A stretch of 64,000 nt of DNA from Rhea pennata (GCF_028389875.1 NC_084702.1:41973053-42037052), one strand, 5' to 3'. Shown: positions 38,901 through 51,149, counted from the stretch's first letter. A program made the numbers and translations. Notes: generated by a model not told the origin, from the letters alone.

Positions 38901-41900
38901 AATAAGGAGTAATGATGAGCACTCTTGATGTTACACTGGCATTTCCCTCTCTAGAAGATTCAGAAGGTAAAGTTGATTGATAGCAGACTACAATCCAACA
39001 GAACTCTGACAAGCAACAACCATTCAATTGACAGTTGCTGTATGTATTAAATCTTGCACGCTAGCTTTGGAACATGGTGGACGTTAATATATGCTTTCAT
39101 AATGTTCCCCTCACTGTTAAAATATAACTATTGCAGATGGGAGTGCTAGTTTACCTCTTCCACTGGAATTAATGATAAAACATACGTTGATCCTAGCACA
39201 AGGTTTTCTTCCAGTTTTCTTTAAAATGAGTTAGTTTTATAACAGAATGATTTATCTGATATTTGAGTAGCACTGCAACATGATTTATAGTGAAGACTCT
39301 TTTTATGCATCTGGGTGATAATAGTGTGCCATCGATTTCAAACAGAACTTACTGTAGCAGGAGGCTTTGAGGGGATTAAGAAGTAGATGGTAAAATGTGC
39401 TGGGAGAAGCCACTAAAGCTCAAACCAACTGATAGCTGAGAAACTTAAGATACTGCACAGTAATAACTGTTTCCAATTAGCAGGAACTATGTCATATTTT
39501 TTTCAAAAGAAAATGCAACAGGAAACAACTGAGAAGGAAAATCTGCCAGACACTTCTGGTGATTCTGACATCAGCCAGAATGGAAATAATCTACATTTTT
39601 TCCTCTAGGAGCTTTAATGTTGATTTACATCATTGCAACATAGAGCAACGGTGATGAAAAATCCCTAATCTATTTTAAAGAAATATAGGTATGGAAATGA
39701 GGAGGAGGAGCACTATTCCATTACAGCTATATGGTCTGTCCTCAGGGTAGCATGGTGCAAGGACAGCTTCTGTCAGGTCTGCGTTATGCGCTGCTGCAGA
39801 ATCACAGGCCCTCAGTATTTGGGCCTGCATCAGGGAAGTTTTAATGTGCTGCGGAGTGGAAAAATATGCCATGAGAGAAATGCACTGCCACTGTTTTTCC
39901 TTCTTTCAACACTTATATTTTACCCCTCCATTCCTCAGCACATGGCCATTCATGCTTCGCTGAAGAATTACTAGACTTGGTGAGTTGCTAACTTTTTCTT
40001 TGGAATTAGGAGTTTCTGGAGGACTACTTTTTTTTTTCCTCAGAGTTAGTTTACATGATAAAGAAGTTATCTGAAACTTGTCAAAAGGTGGTTTCCATTG
40101 TACTTGGAGTGGTTAATTTTCTTCATCAAGTCATGGGTCAGAATTCCAGGCCGCAGTGGAGCTGAACTCCTGAATATTGGAGTGAGATGTGAGGAACAGG
40201 ACTTCAGTCATCACTCCCATGGAAAGATAAAAAGATAGAAAAAATATCTCAGGACACTTTCCTTATTTGCTTCTTAAATATAAAAAGCTCAGGAATGCTT
40301 AGCAGGAGTGTGCTCATTGTGCTAAACCGCAATCTTTGAGATGTCTTAAGTGTGCTTTTTCTTCTGGATATATCTGAGTGTTCAGAGATTGCTCTGTATG
40401 TGTAGGAATTAGGATCATGTAGCAAGAAATTTATTTTAGCACCTTGCTGTGACTGATAGTGTGGATTTAGTCCAACTCTTCAAAAACTGTTTTGTATATC
40501 TGCTTTGAAGGTGGAAAAAATTCTGTGCTCCCTTCCTATTGCTTGTAAGGAGCAAGGAGCTTTATAGGAGGACCAGTAGCTAAAAAATGGAAGAGTAGGT
40601 GCTGGTGTCTTGAAATGTTGGTTAGATAGAGCCATTGCAATAGTAAAAAGAGAATTCTTGGTTTGTTGAGCAGAGGAGAAAAGGAGAGTCTGCTCCCAGA
40701 AATCCTTCTGTTTTGAACAAAGCAGCAGTAAATAGCATTGCAGTCTTGATGCTGTAATAACTGGTTAATAGATTGAGCATTTATTTTCCACTACTATGCT
40801 TTTCCTAATTTTACTATTTTATAGATTTTAAGAAAATGGAGGCTAAAAAAGTTATAAACTATCTGCTTTACAGTTTGTAATTCTCTTTTGGAAGCTGGCC
40901 TCAATTTCTCAGGGAAAAGAGCTTTCTTAATGCAGGATACTGTCTCACACAGCACTTCCCAGGTCAGTGGGGTTTTCTTCCCCTGATTTAGCAATGTGGG
41001 AGTGAATGGTGATGTGCCAGAAAATAATGTTCCCAACACGTAATGATGTTAGTCAGATGTTTAGGGGTCATCCATTCTGGCAGCTTATGGCTGAAGTTTA
41101 CTAGCTTGTTTTTTTTTTTTTTTTTTTTTTCACTAATGATCATCAAACAGTGAGGCTATCGGTTTGAGTCAGCCTACTCTGACTCATTATCTAGACTTGC
41201 AGGAACTTGAATTTTCAGTCCATTCTAAAGTTTGGTAATCCTGTCATGAATCCTCATGTTTTTGTTGTTTAAGTCAAGCCTGTACTCCCATGATAAGTAC
41301 TTCCCACAGGAAGCACTAAGAGATGAAAAGGTGGTGTCTATCAATGAAAGCATTTATCTAGAAGTGTTTGCTTGATGCTGACAGCTGGGATGCTGCACAC
41401 CTTACATGGCCCTCTGTAACAGAGCAGTTTGTTGCACTTTCGCTCTCGCTATAGCTCATCTTGAGACATTGATATCAGTTGTTTTGAGCTTCTGTAATTG
41501 ACTAAAAGCTCTTGCTGTGTATTTATAGCACCCTAGTAACCACCTTATCTAAACATCTAAGTAGCGTTTCACAGAGGAGGTAGCGTGGCCAGACGTATCT
41601 TTTTTTTTAATTATTTTTCCTTGTGGACTAGTAAGTCCCAAGCAGACTTTTCTACACTGGCATCTTTTTTTCCATTCCAGAAACTCCCTCTGTGGTTTCT
41701 TTCATCTAACATTTAGGGAGGACCGAAGCTGTGATGCCCTGGCCCTTCAGCTGTGTACGGAAGGCAGGAGTGACAGTGCTTTGGCTGCCAGGTTCATCAC
41801 ATTGATAGGGTTATAGCATTGCAGTTACTACTGGTGGAGTAGGTCCATGTGATTATTATCTACCAGTGGTGGCTGCAATAGGTGTTTCTGAAGAAGGTAT

Positions 41901-44900
41901 TAGGAAAGTAGGACGTTACTAAGTATTTTGTCCCCAGAGGAAATTAATGTGAAAGATAGTTTGGGGGGTTTGTGATTTTTGTTTTTCCTTTTAATCATGG
42001 AGCCTATTGGTTAGTTTATCTTAGAGTTTACACCTCTTCTCCCCCACCCCAGAAGCTCACCCTCATGCTGTAGTCCCTCCAAGTTGTTATGAATGTAAGT
42101 AAGTTTAGATGAATGCTCCTTTTTGTCACTTAAGTGCAAGTGTTTTATTCCTGCTAAATTATTAATACTTTGGGACGAGAAGGTGTATAGATTAATTTGA
42201 GTCTATCTCAGATGCATGGAAAATACAGAAACTGATGTACACCATAACAAGTAATACTGTATTCTGTTGCTTATTCCTTGCCTGTACAGGAAAATACACA
42301 TTTTTGTGTACTTGTTCATGTGAGTATGTTCTGCAGTAGAGCTGAACCACTATTGCTGGTTCACATTATGGGTTTTCATACAAAGGCTATGGCTATACAA
42401 CAAAATCAAGATATAACTGCAAGACAGGTAATCAGTGATTAAAAATAACAAGAGCAGAGCTTAGGAGTTACTTGGTATCTTTCATTTGTGTGTCTCAGTA
42501 TGAACATGAACTCATGAATCTACAGAGCACCCTGTGCTATGCATTAGATTTCAGACATACCCAGAGAGCTTAACTGGCTTGTCTGGCTTACTATCCCATA
42601 GTAAGCTAAAAAAGAAAAAAAGATTTGATGTTTTAATCAGTACACAGCACTGCATTTTGTACTATAGAAAATCATAGAAGAGCTTATTGGAATAGGCAAT
42701 GCCTTAGACTCTCTATTTTAAATTTCTCGTATATTTCTTACTTTACAGTAGAGCTCAGATTTCTTTTTTAGAAAGATGATTTAAATAATTCTTTGATAAT
42801 TTCTTCAAGCTGCATCTAGTCCAGCTGTGACTACTAATAGTCAAACTGCAAGTCCACAAAAATAAAAACATTTCTCTGGTTTCAGTGTAGATACAGTGGC
42901 AAGCAGGTGAACAAAGCTAATGCACCAGGAATTTAAGTGACCAGGTAAATTTTGAGTCCCAAAGTGCAAAGAAGTTTGAAGGGTGTGATAAAGGAGTTCA
43001 GCTTGAAACTATGCAGAAGGAGTTTAATTCATTGACCAAAGGCCCAGTAGGCAGAAGCAATAGGAAAATAAGTTTAAGATCATCAGTGTAGTCTGCAACA
43101 CTGGTACCTGCACTTGGTAGTGTTCAACGAGAGCAAGCTGGAGAATGGCTATCACCACCTCCTGCAGCAGAGGACCGAAGTGTGGGAGGGCTGCAATGCA
43201 GGTGCACCCTGACCTGCCTGGTGTTCGGGCACTCTGGGTTCCCCCCCCACTGTTGGTGGCTGCTTTGGATCGTGACCTTCTCCCCAGGGTGACTCCCTTT
43301 CTCCACCGTGGAGCGGGCCTAGGAGAAGTGGGCTCTTCCCTTGGTGTCAGGTAGAACGAGTCAGCCCAAATCCTCTCTCCCATGACAGCATAGGAAGTTT
43401 TGCCACAGTTGAGCTGTAGGTCAGTATCTTAACCATTAAACCCTACTGACATCTACTTTACCTTATGTCCTTTGTAAAGTGTAGGAATTCCTTTAATGTC
43501 AAAAAAACAAGATACTAACAGGATTATAGCTGTGCTTAGTGACCTCAGAAGGTGCTAGGTTCTTGTCCACAGTTCATTGTGGAAGGATTATCAAAGATGC
43601 ATTCCCATTGCCTTGTGCAGGCATCAATAAAAATAATAATCTTCATTAAACAGGCTTTTGCCAGTGAGTTATGGCTGCTAATGGTGCTGGGCATAGCTGT
43701 AATTCAAGAGTGCATTGTGGGAGCTGTTCATCCTAGTTTTTCTGCCTCCTCAGTAAGACAGCTGTCTGTAGTGTCCTTTGCAAGGGATGTTGTATAATGG
43801 GTTGGAGGCAAAGAGAGTGGGCATGTACGTGGTCTCACAAAACCCTAAGTAAGCTTAACAATAACTGATGTCTGTTTCTATGTGTAAGTCCTGCCATATT
43901 GCAGAATTTCTTGAAGAGAGTCCAAAAGCCCTATTAGAATCATAGAATGGTAAGGTTGGAAGGGACCTCTGGAGAACATCTAGTCCAACCCTCAGCGTAG
44001 CCCCATAGGGGGATTGAACCATGACCTTGGCATTAGCAGCACCACGCTCTAACCAACGGAGCTAAACCTACCCAAAGAAAAAGATAGGTCCTGTGCTCTT
44101 TAAGAAAGGCTGTGAAACGCAGCATGTCATTTACAGTACAGTTGAAATGCTCTAGGGACAGATCTTATTGTCACGGGCACTCAAATGTGTACTGCGCTAG
44201 CAGCCTGGGCTAAACTCGACTGACATTAGACTTTTGGTTTGAGTAATGCGGGCTGTCACATGAACACCGTTTGATTGCATTTGATGAATCTCTCTTTGTT
44301 AGTAAGAAATTGTATATATTTATGTCACTGCAGGTTTATCAACCAAGGTTAACGATTTGGGTTAGCCAGGAACTCTTTCCAACCAGCCGAGGGGATGGGG
44401 GATTTCCAAAGGTAAAGTTATTTTTGTAATTTCTTTCATCTAACAAACAGTCTGCTAAGATGAAAGTTTTCTGTAGAAAGCACTGTGAAAGTTCCTTAGG
44501 TTTGATTTTATGACTGCTTCCAGAGAGTAGCCAGCTCTCATGATTTCATCACGAGTCTCATGGTATTCTGTTTTTCTTAAAGCCTTGACTCCTTAAGCCA
44601 AGCAGTTAAGTGAGGATTTCAGCTTTCATTTTAAAATTATGTTTTTAGCCTTCAGGGCTGCAGAAAACATGGAGCTCTTGCTGGCTTACATACCAGAAAG
44701 AAAACATACTAATTTTCAAAAGCTCATGTTTCTTAAGTCTGTCTCATGATCTTGCAAGCTTGACATCTGATTTTGAATGTTTGATTTTGGTAATTTTCAA
44801 CTTGGCAATACAGAGAAAAAAAAGTTAATGATAATACAGGGAGAGGGAAGGAGATTTTTCCATGCCTTTTTCCCTTGTTCTTTTTTTCTCATTTTCTTCC

Positions 44901-47900
44901 AAGTTTTGTGCTGGTGTTTTACCTTGCTTGAGTTAAAGCATACAAAGATGGCAGTCTTCATTTAAATTTGACAAGGAACAAGTACACTGTTAACATAAAT
45001 GCAGAAGATGTGGCATATCAGACAAGTCTGGTAATACTTTGATTTATCACTTTTACTGATTTCATAACCCCCCCAACTGGATATGAAATTTGAACAGGAA
45101 AATAAAGCAGTTACTCAGAACCACAGAACATGTGTGTTTTCGTCTCATATTCTCTTTCATTAATGACTCAAAATCTGGCAAAAAAATTGGCAGGTAAGCT
45201 AAGGAGAGAGTACACCGAAAACTGTTTTGATTAAATTTCGATTACTGTCTAGGCTGCAGATCGCTGTTAACAGAACTTTGCTATTCCATCTGGATAGCAC
45301 TATATTTTCCACATTTTCTTTAAAGGAAGTTCTAAAATTCATAGCTGGGCTGCATTTGTGTGCATCAGATTTGCAGACTCATGTGTGATCATGCCTATTT
45401 TTAAATTAACGTATATGGCAGTACTGCCGTTTCTGACATTCAAAATATTTCAAAAGTTCAGCTAAATAGGCTGATAGCAATGCTGGATTAAGATGAATGT
45501 GCTATATATGGTCACACTTACATTAAATGAAACTGCTAATTTTATGAATCAGCTGTGTGCTAACTAGATGATTTTTATTCGCACTTATAAAGTTAGCAGT
45601 GTTTCCTGAGTTATCATTCATCATTACACAAAGTTGCTCCTGGAACACAGGAATAAAGCTGTGAACTATGTGCAGCTTAGTTAACAACAGCTAAATGCAT
45701 TATATTATGAATAGCCATGTTTTAGTGTTACACGTATCTTTAAAAAAAAAGTATATCAAAAGGGATTATGGTTTCTGAACTGGTAAGAAAAATATTATGC
45801 TTTTTTTTTCTTTACAGTGATTAGATTCCTGCTTTGCAAGTTCCATGTGTTTGTTCTAGCTTTTATGTAATTCTTCAAAAGATATTTGGCATATGCATAG
45901 AAGGACCAATTTTTAGAACTAGCTCCAAATTTTCTTTCATAATTGAGTTTCAAAAGCAACTTGAATATGAGTTGCACAGAGTCCAGCTTCCAGCAGAATA
46001 TCAGCCTTAACAGAAACTGAGTGTCTTTAGAATGTAATATTCTTCATCAGGCTTATAAAATTAATCAGGGTGAATTGTTGAAGCAGACTGCAGAAAGTGC
46101 TCAGTCCTTCAGTTTAACGCTTTTATGAACTCACTGCTAATCCTAAACAGGTTGGACTAAAGAAAGAACGAAATTAAATGAGTAGGTTTTTTTAAACTCT
46201 TAATTTCAGATAAAAGACCTTTTCTTTCTCATGCAACCAACAAGTACAAAAGGATATATTTATTAAAGGCAACTTATTTCCAGACCTAGAAGGGTCATAT
46301 GGGACTTTTTATCTTATGATTGTATGGCAGACTTTCAGGACTGAGATTGTTTTCACAGCTGAAAAGGAACTGCCCAACACAATGCTGCTGGAAGCCTGCC
46401 CAGCTCTTTGGTCTGTGTGGTGTGCCTGTTTGCATGTGCAAGTTTCTCGTTTTCCCCACATATCCTGTAATGATACACAAGTAGCAAACTTAGTCGTCAA
46501 AAAAAGCAAAAACATTATCGCGAGGATGGAATTTTCTGGAGTCCTGTGAAGGAGCATGTTTGTGCAGTCACGCTTGTATTTGAACAATATTTCTTCATTC
46601 TGAAATTCTGTCTCAGGCAGAATTCCCAGTTTGGCTCTAGCAAAGATAAGGTACGTTTCCAGTCCCACTCCTGCCCCCAAGTTGCAGAGCCCTTCTGCAT
46701 GTGCCCTCACAGCGGGCTCTGCTCGGTTGCTCTATTTCTGGTGCCCCTCAGGAGAGGGCCTGCTTTGCCCCTAGGAGAGGATTTCGGCTCTGTGTTCAGC
46801 CGGAGAACTGCTGTGGGCTGGCGCGGTGCGGCGGCGGCAGCTCACGTGCCAGAAAGCAGAATTTCACCTATAAATTGTGACAAAGACAGTAGGAAAGTCA
46901 TTGCATGGTTGTGCTCTTGGCACAAGTAAATGTAGCTAATACGGGCACTCCAGTAAAAAAATCGTGCCTCAGAAAAGCCTGGAGAGGGAAAGACCCTGAA
47001 AATAGCACTTTCTTGGTAGTTGTAAAACTGCTGCAAGTTTATTTCTTAATTCAGAAGTTCACAACTTTCCTGTCAGAATGATGGAACTCAGAGAAGACAG
47101 CTTCAATTTCTTAAAGAAACTTCAAAAAAAAAAAAAAAAAAGGTAATCTTCTGTTTGATGAACATATCCTAAGCAGTAAAGCCAGTAAATCACCTTTACA
47201 ATTCTTACCTCTTAAACACAAAACCCAGATATTTTTCAATCACTTACAGTACATTACTAGTTAAAAACAGTGGTTTGCTTAAGATCTCATTGTAACAAAT
47301 CGTCACCAAAGTATTTAAGCACATGGTTAGCTTTTAGTCCTCCTATTGATGCTCAAACTGAAATGTACATTTAAGTGCTTTCCTAAATAGGCCTAGAGTT
47401 AAGCCAGTGGGGGCGATATTTAAGCATGGTTAACAAAAGCCGATCTGAGGTAGCTGGCCAACGTGACGCTCTTTCTTAACTTGTCCAGTGACCATGCTAA
47501 TACAATACAGTATACTTAGAGTACCAGTAGGGAAAGAATAAATGGTATTTTCAGTGATGTATTACAGGAAAGTCACTTATTAGTATATGCTAGCTGCTTA
47601 AGGTGTAAGGGTTTTAAAAGATGAGAGGCCTAAGCTCTGAAAGATCCTCTGTAATAATGAAATGGACTTTCATATCTAAGAGATCCTTTCCACGTTGGAG
47701 ACCAAGTGGAGCCATAAAAAGGAGCTTGAGATTTAAAAAAAAGCAAGCAAAGGAATTCATTGGTAGAGTACCCCATTAACAGTTTGGTTACCTGTGTCAG
47801 CACTGAGTTGTATTTTTAGAAGGGGCTCTGTGCCTTCCTTAGATTGGTGGCCGTGAGCTCTGCATCATCGATCCTGAGGTGCTGTGCCTGCATTTTTATG

Positions 47901-48745
47901 CCTTGTGTGTGCAGGACAGGTAACTGCAAGTCACCAGCCCTCCTGGTACACCAAAACAGCTGCAATGCAACGTGCGCAGGCGCAGGTTTGGGGCCGTGCA
48001 GTGCCAGCCCTCGTGGAGGGGCTGAGCTCGGGAAGCCCCCGCCTCTCCCGCACCGCTGTGCATGGAGTGGCTGTGCTCACCCTGCTTCTCCAGGATGAAA
48101 TGTTTTCCTGGAATGAACCCAGGCAGTCAAGGAGTTGGAAAATTTGGCCTGCGCTGCAATTGCTCAGTAGGGTGGTAGCAAGAAAAAGCCCTTACAGGAG
48201 CAGCGCCGGATGCACAGCGGATGGTGAGCTGTGGAGAGGGCTGTCACTCGAAAGCTTCACCCCGTCCAGCTTCCCTAGGATGGTTGGGGCTGCCCCAGCT
48301 GCTGCACAGGGCCGAACGCTCCAGCGTCAGCAGGAGTGGAGGGGTTGTCTCAACTCCTTTGTACTTCATCTGCCAGGGCTCACTTGTTCCACTCTACAAG
48401 TAAAGACGTTTCCTCATGTTCCTGGGCTTGCTTAGTTTTTAAACAATCTTTTCCTCCCTGTGGCATTAGTATTTACATTGAGTGAGCCGTGTTTAGTAGG
48501 TGTTTACATCTAAACTGCAGTTAGAGGACTATAAAAACTTTAGGATATGAAAAGGGAGGGTGGACCCCATCAAACAGCCTTTGTGGAAGCACAACTAATA
48601 CTGTTTTTCTTCTCTGCAGGGATATCTTCCTATCTCAAAGGAAGTAAATCGCAAGAAGAAAAGTGAGGCTGAAGTGGCGTTCCTGACTCCAGTAAATGGC
48701 TATGGACACCATTTCACCAAAATTAATTACCTCTACTCTTTTTAA
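29994..48745 (+). CDS. NREP: NREP / P311, neuronal regeneration related protein (spliced)
   Basis: Join of 29994-29996, 44334-44411 and 48620-48745: 204 coding nt plus TAA, giving 68 residues, the length of mammalian P311. Conserved features are MVY at the start, WVSQE at residues 10-14, PKG at 26-28, KEVNRKK near 34-40, LTP near 49-51, and a YL..F end. There is no signal peptide, membrane segment or cysteine. P311 is a small, short-lived intracellular protein. In mammals it binds eIF3b and promotes TGF-beta translation, and it is linked to myofibroblast differentiation, axon regeneration, glioma migration and alveolar development. The bird protein matches my recalled human sequence at only about half of positions, with the middle and C-terminus most changed, but frame, length and splice phases are intact. 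Expression is probably controlled by the CpG-island promoter at 27.3-28.4 kb. Confidence 0.96.
31928..31939. repeat. Poly-C tract (12)
   Basis: An uninterrupted C run is followed by six T. It lies in NREP intron 2 and has no other context. Confidence 0.8.
33606..33617. repeat. Poly-G tract (12)
   Basis: A run of 12 G begins a purine-rich stretch (GGAAGGAGAGAGAAGAAGG) in NREP intron 2. It could form unusual DNA structure, and its length may be unreliable in the assembly. Confidence 0.8.
38425..38444. promoter_or_regulatory. Inverted pair of SOX-like motifs
   Basis: GAACAATT and AATTGTTC form an 8-bp inverted repeat with a 4-bp spacer. Each half contains the ACAAT SOX core, and head-to-head SOX pairs are bound by SoxE dimers. 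It lies inside NREP intron 2. One motif pair in an AT-rich intron is weak evidence for an enhancer. Confidence 0.3.
41109..41130. repeat. Poly-T tract (22)
   Basis: An uninterrupted T22 run lies in NREP intron 2. I see no retroposed body on its 3' side and no clear target-site duplication, so it is called a homopolymer. Confidence 0.85.
43935..44070 (-). mobile_element. tRNA-Ile-like/CR1 chimeric SINE
   Basis: Read on the minus strand, the element begins with a tRNA-related head (about 44068 down to 44010). It has a box A-like TAGCTCCGTTGG, the GTTAGAGCGTGGTGCT segment typical of tRNA-Ile, and a box B-like GGTTCAATCCC. It then continues into a CR1 3' tail (43990 to 43936) with GGTTGGACTAGATG, CTCCAGAGGTCCCTTCCAAC and the terminal ATTCTATGATTCT. 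A tRNA head with a LINE-derived tail is the standard plan for a SINE mobilised by CR1 machinery. TguSINE1 of passerine birds has this design. This tail looks closer to generic CR1, so the subfamily is uncertain. Confidence 0.88.
44334..44411 (+). CDS. NREP: NREP coding exon 3 (residues 2-27)
   Basis: This 78-nt exon encodes 26 codons, bounded by CACTGCAG at 44333 and a GTAAAG donor at 44412, with phase 0 on both sides. It encodes the N-terminal half of P311, including the conserved WVSQE and terminal PK. The central segment TSRGDGG (residues 18-24) differs from the acidic and basic mix I recall in human P311. The frame is open with no stop. The exon is too short to stand out as an ORF and was found by joining splice-bounded frames. 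Confidence 0.95.
44412..48619 (+). other. NREP: NREP intron 3 (4.2 kb)
   Basis: This is a phase 0 GT-AG intron of 4208 bp. It is AT-rich, with an A18 run at 47124-47141 and mildly GC-richer patches at 46660-46860 and 47840-48400. Open frames there have no family signature. It ends with a good pyrimidine tract and CTGCAG at 48619. Confidence 0.8.
47124..47141. repeat. Poly-A tract (18)
   Basis: An A18 run lies in NREP intron 3. There is no adjacent retroposed sequence that I can recognise. Confidence 0.8.
48620..48745 (+). CDS. NREP: NREP coding exon 4 (residues 28-68 and stop)
   Basis: The final exon supplies 41 codons and TAA (48743-48745). It starts with GYLPISKEVNRKKKSEAEVA, which aligns with the conserved KG.LP..KEVNRKK block of P311. 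It continues through LTP and ends KINYLYSF. The basic KEVNRKKK cluster is the best-preserved part. The segment after LTP shows little similarity to the human sequence I recall, yet the total length is identical, so this is substitution rather than truncation or frameshift. Confidence 0.96.
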   Translation, partial: GYLPISKEVNRKKKSEAEVAFLTPVNGYGHHFTKINYLYSF

Positions 48746-50125
48746 TCATAATTGCTCCATTTGTATTACATATGGTGTATGGGTTTGATGAGGTCATGAT
48801 GTCATATATCGGGAATTGTTTCTGTGTATATCATCAAGTGTAAGAAGAAACTATGGGACTCTGAGCCTTGCTTTAGAGAATAACAGTGGACAAATGTGTA
48901 CCATAAAAATAGTTTTTAACATTCTGACTCAAGCGAAAGCTCTCAGAATTTCACACTGTGAATCCATGTTTACAAACATTACAGGTGGGCCTTCAGGCCT
49001 GGTTCTACCACAGCAATGTCTTCCACTACTCAAACTCCACTGCTCACATGCAACTGGTTAACTGCTCTCTCTCCATTTCCACCATCCCTAACTGCTTCTT
49101 GCAGAGGCTGAGAGTCCCCCTTTTTTTTTTCATTAAGATGTAACAAGCCTAGTAGTTTATTTTCATCAATTGTCTGTATATCTCTATATTTTATCCATGT
49201 ACTCTTTTGATGTATAGAAGTAGTATGAAACTCATGGTTTCCTTGTGGTAAGTGATTGTGATGCTGCCACGGGATTTGAGACACTGATGAATGGTGCTAT
49301 TTTGGACTTTAAATATGCTCCTTGGCAAGGTAGCTCTGATGGAGTTATTTTTTATTTCCATGTTCTGAGAAGGTGTTGGTACTTTGTTTTTCTGAATGTT
49401 GTTCTTTAGACTGGACTGACTTGTTTACTTGTGTCTTCAGTGTGGCTTTCTTATTCAGTGCTGTAGGTGAGTAACTACTTATAGTGTAAAGTGAGGAACT
49501 GATTCCCTATCAGGGTCCACTCACAAACATGCAGTTATAGTGGGAGCAATCACAAAACTGTAATTTACTTAAAATCTCCTTTCTGATTCCTATCCACCTA
49601 ACTTGGAGTAAGATGAGCAATAATTTTCCACCAGTCTTTCAAAATCTCTTTGATTTTTTGCCTTTTTAAAGATTTTTTGAAAGAGGGGACAAATTTTAAT
49701 GTCCTCTTCAAATCCATAAATTAGGGGATATAGTCAGAAAAATAAAATTTGTTTCCAGAAGGAGACCTCCTAGAAGGGAAAGAGTACATTTCCACAATAC
49801 TGTCAACGTGGGTTTTACATTTTTGTTTTTGCTCCCAGAGAATTAACAATACAAAACAATACAGAACACAAAACTAAACAGTATCATCTACTCATGGAAT
49901 GTTGTTGTGTTAGACACAGTCTGAAAGCCCACCTTAATTTTTTATATAACTCTGTCTTTTAGCTCTTCCTTTTACAGGGCAGGCCTTGTTCTGAACTGTT
50001 TTAGCTTCTGACTGTTAAATACCAATGCATGCACTGCACTTCCTAGATTTCTTTCCTTTCCCCACCTTCTGTATCCCTTTTCTTGTACATTTTATTTTCC
50101 AATAGAGTAGATACGTCTACTGTGC

Positions 50126-50133
50126 TGTATATA
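50126..50133 (+). promoter_or_regulatory. NREP: Pumilio-type motif in 3' UTR
   Basis: TGTATATA matches the Pumilio recognition element TGTANATA and lies about 150 nt before the polyadenylation signal. A motif of this size can occur by chance. Confidence 0.3.
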
Positions 50134-50280
50134 GAGCAAGAAATAATATTCAGCAGTTGTGGCATTTATGTATAGTTGCAGTTGTGTACTGCTGAAACCG
50201 CAGGCTTTTGTAACAACGTGTTCTTTAATAATGCACTACAAGTACCCAATGTATTTTAGCTATTTTAGTAGGATTTGTTC

Positions 50281-50286
50281 AATAAA
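50281..50286 (+). terminator. NREP: NREP polyadenylation signal AATAAA
   Basis: A canonical AATAAA is followed 18-40 nt later by a GT-rich stretch (ACTGTGATGTCTCCGTTTCC). This is the arrangement expected around a cleavage site. It is preferred over the earlier AATAAA at 49741 because it gives an mRNA close to the usual P311 length. Both may be used. Confidence 0.65.
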
Positions 50287-51129
50287 TATGCAAGCTCTAA
50301 GGGTAACTGTGATGTCTCCGTTTCCTTACTGTAAGCAAAGGGTTCCTTCACCGTGTCTTTGCACCTGTTCTTTATGTGACTTCTGAGTTCATTTCAGACG
50401 TATCCGGTGATGTAAAAGGTGATTCCTTTGGAATTGTTGTCTGCTAAACAATAGCTATTGTGATAACTAACTACCAGCCCTGGCGCTGGCGAGCGGCAGC
50501 TGCCGGACAACTGTGGCCACGTACGTCTCTGCTAAGAGTCCGGAGAGCCTGGGTCGGGCGTGCTGCTCGATGCCGGGTCTGGTACTTCCAGGAGGAGACG
50601 GTGGCTTTATGCGTATGGTAAATACGATACATTTCATTTGCAGTCTGACTTAAGCGACTGGTTTTCTAGCCCGTGTGGGTTAGTTTTACAGAATGCTTAA
50701 AAACAGTTTTATTGGGGGATTGGGAAAGCAATAGTTGCATTTGTAAAGCTTATGATGTATATTGGTTTAATTTTAGCATAGAACAGAGGCGTAGCCTCAC
50801 TTTTCAAAATCGGAAGCGGCGCTCTGCCGATTAACAAATCGGGGGCCAGATGTGGGTCTGCCCCCGAAGCTTTCCAGTCGTGAGACCCACTGCGCGCACC
50901 GCCATCCGCCTCGCCTGTTTGGCCCCGCTAAGTGAATTTGCACAGGGACGGAATTTGGCCTGCTGGCTTTGACTGGATCATAAAATAAGTGGCCAGGCAC
51001 GCAAGGCACCACTGAGCCGAACGGCCACCGATCTAACGTAGGAAGGACAACGCACTGCTGTGGGTTTGGACTAGGGTTGGCTCTGTGGTCAGAAAGCAAT
51101 TTAATTTACACGTCTGTACATACACAATA

Positions 51130-51149
51130 TGTGTGTGTGTGTGTGTGTA
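51130..51149. repeat. (TG)n microsatellite
   Basis: About ten TG units are followed by TA/CA-rich sequence up to about 51175. This forms a mixed alternating purine-pyrimidine tract. Confidence 0.85.

Larger units (their letters stand above)
29997..44333 (+). other. NREP: NREP intron 2 (14.3 kb)
   Basis: This is a phase 0 GT-AG intron of 14337 bp separating the start codon from the rest of the CDS. It is AT-rich and has no recognised gene. Contents worth noting are a C12 run (31928-31939), a G12 run (33606-33617), a paired SOX-like motif (38425-38444), a T22 run (41109-41130) and a tRNA/CR1 SINE (43935-44070) ending about 265 bp before exon 3. A donor-like AAG|GTAAGT at 36090, preceded by CTACAG at 36055, could bound a small alternative exon, but I cannot support it. 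Confidence 0.8.
48746..50300 (+). other. NREP: NREP 3' UTR
   Basis: The non-coding end of the last exon runs from the stop codon to a predicted cleavage site near 50300. It is about 1.55 kb and gives a spliced mRNA near 1.8 kb, consistent with the roughly 2-kb P311 message reported in mammals. It contains a possible early polyadenylation signal (AATAAA at 49741-49746) and a Pumilio-type motif at 50126. No ORF in it is supported. Confidence 0.75.
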
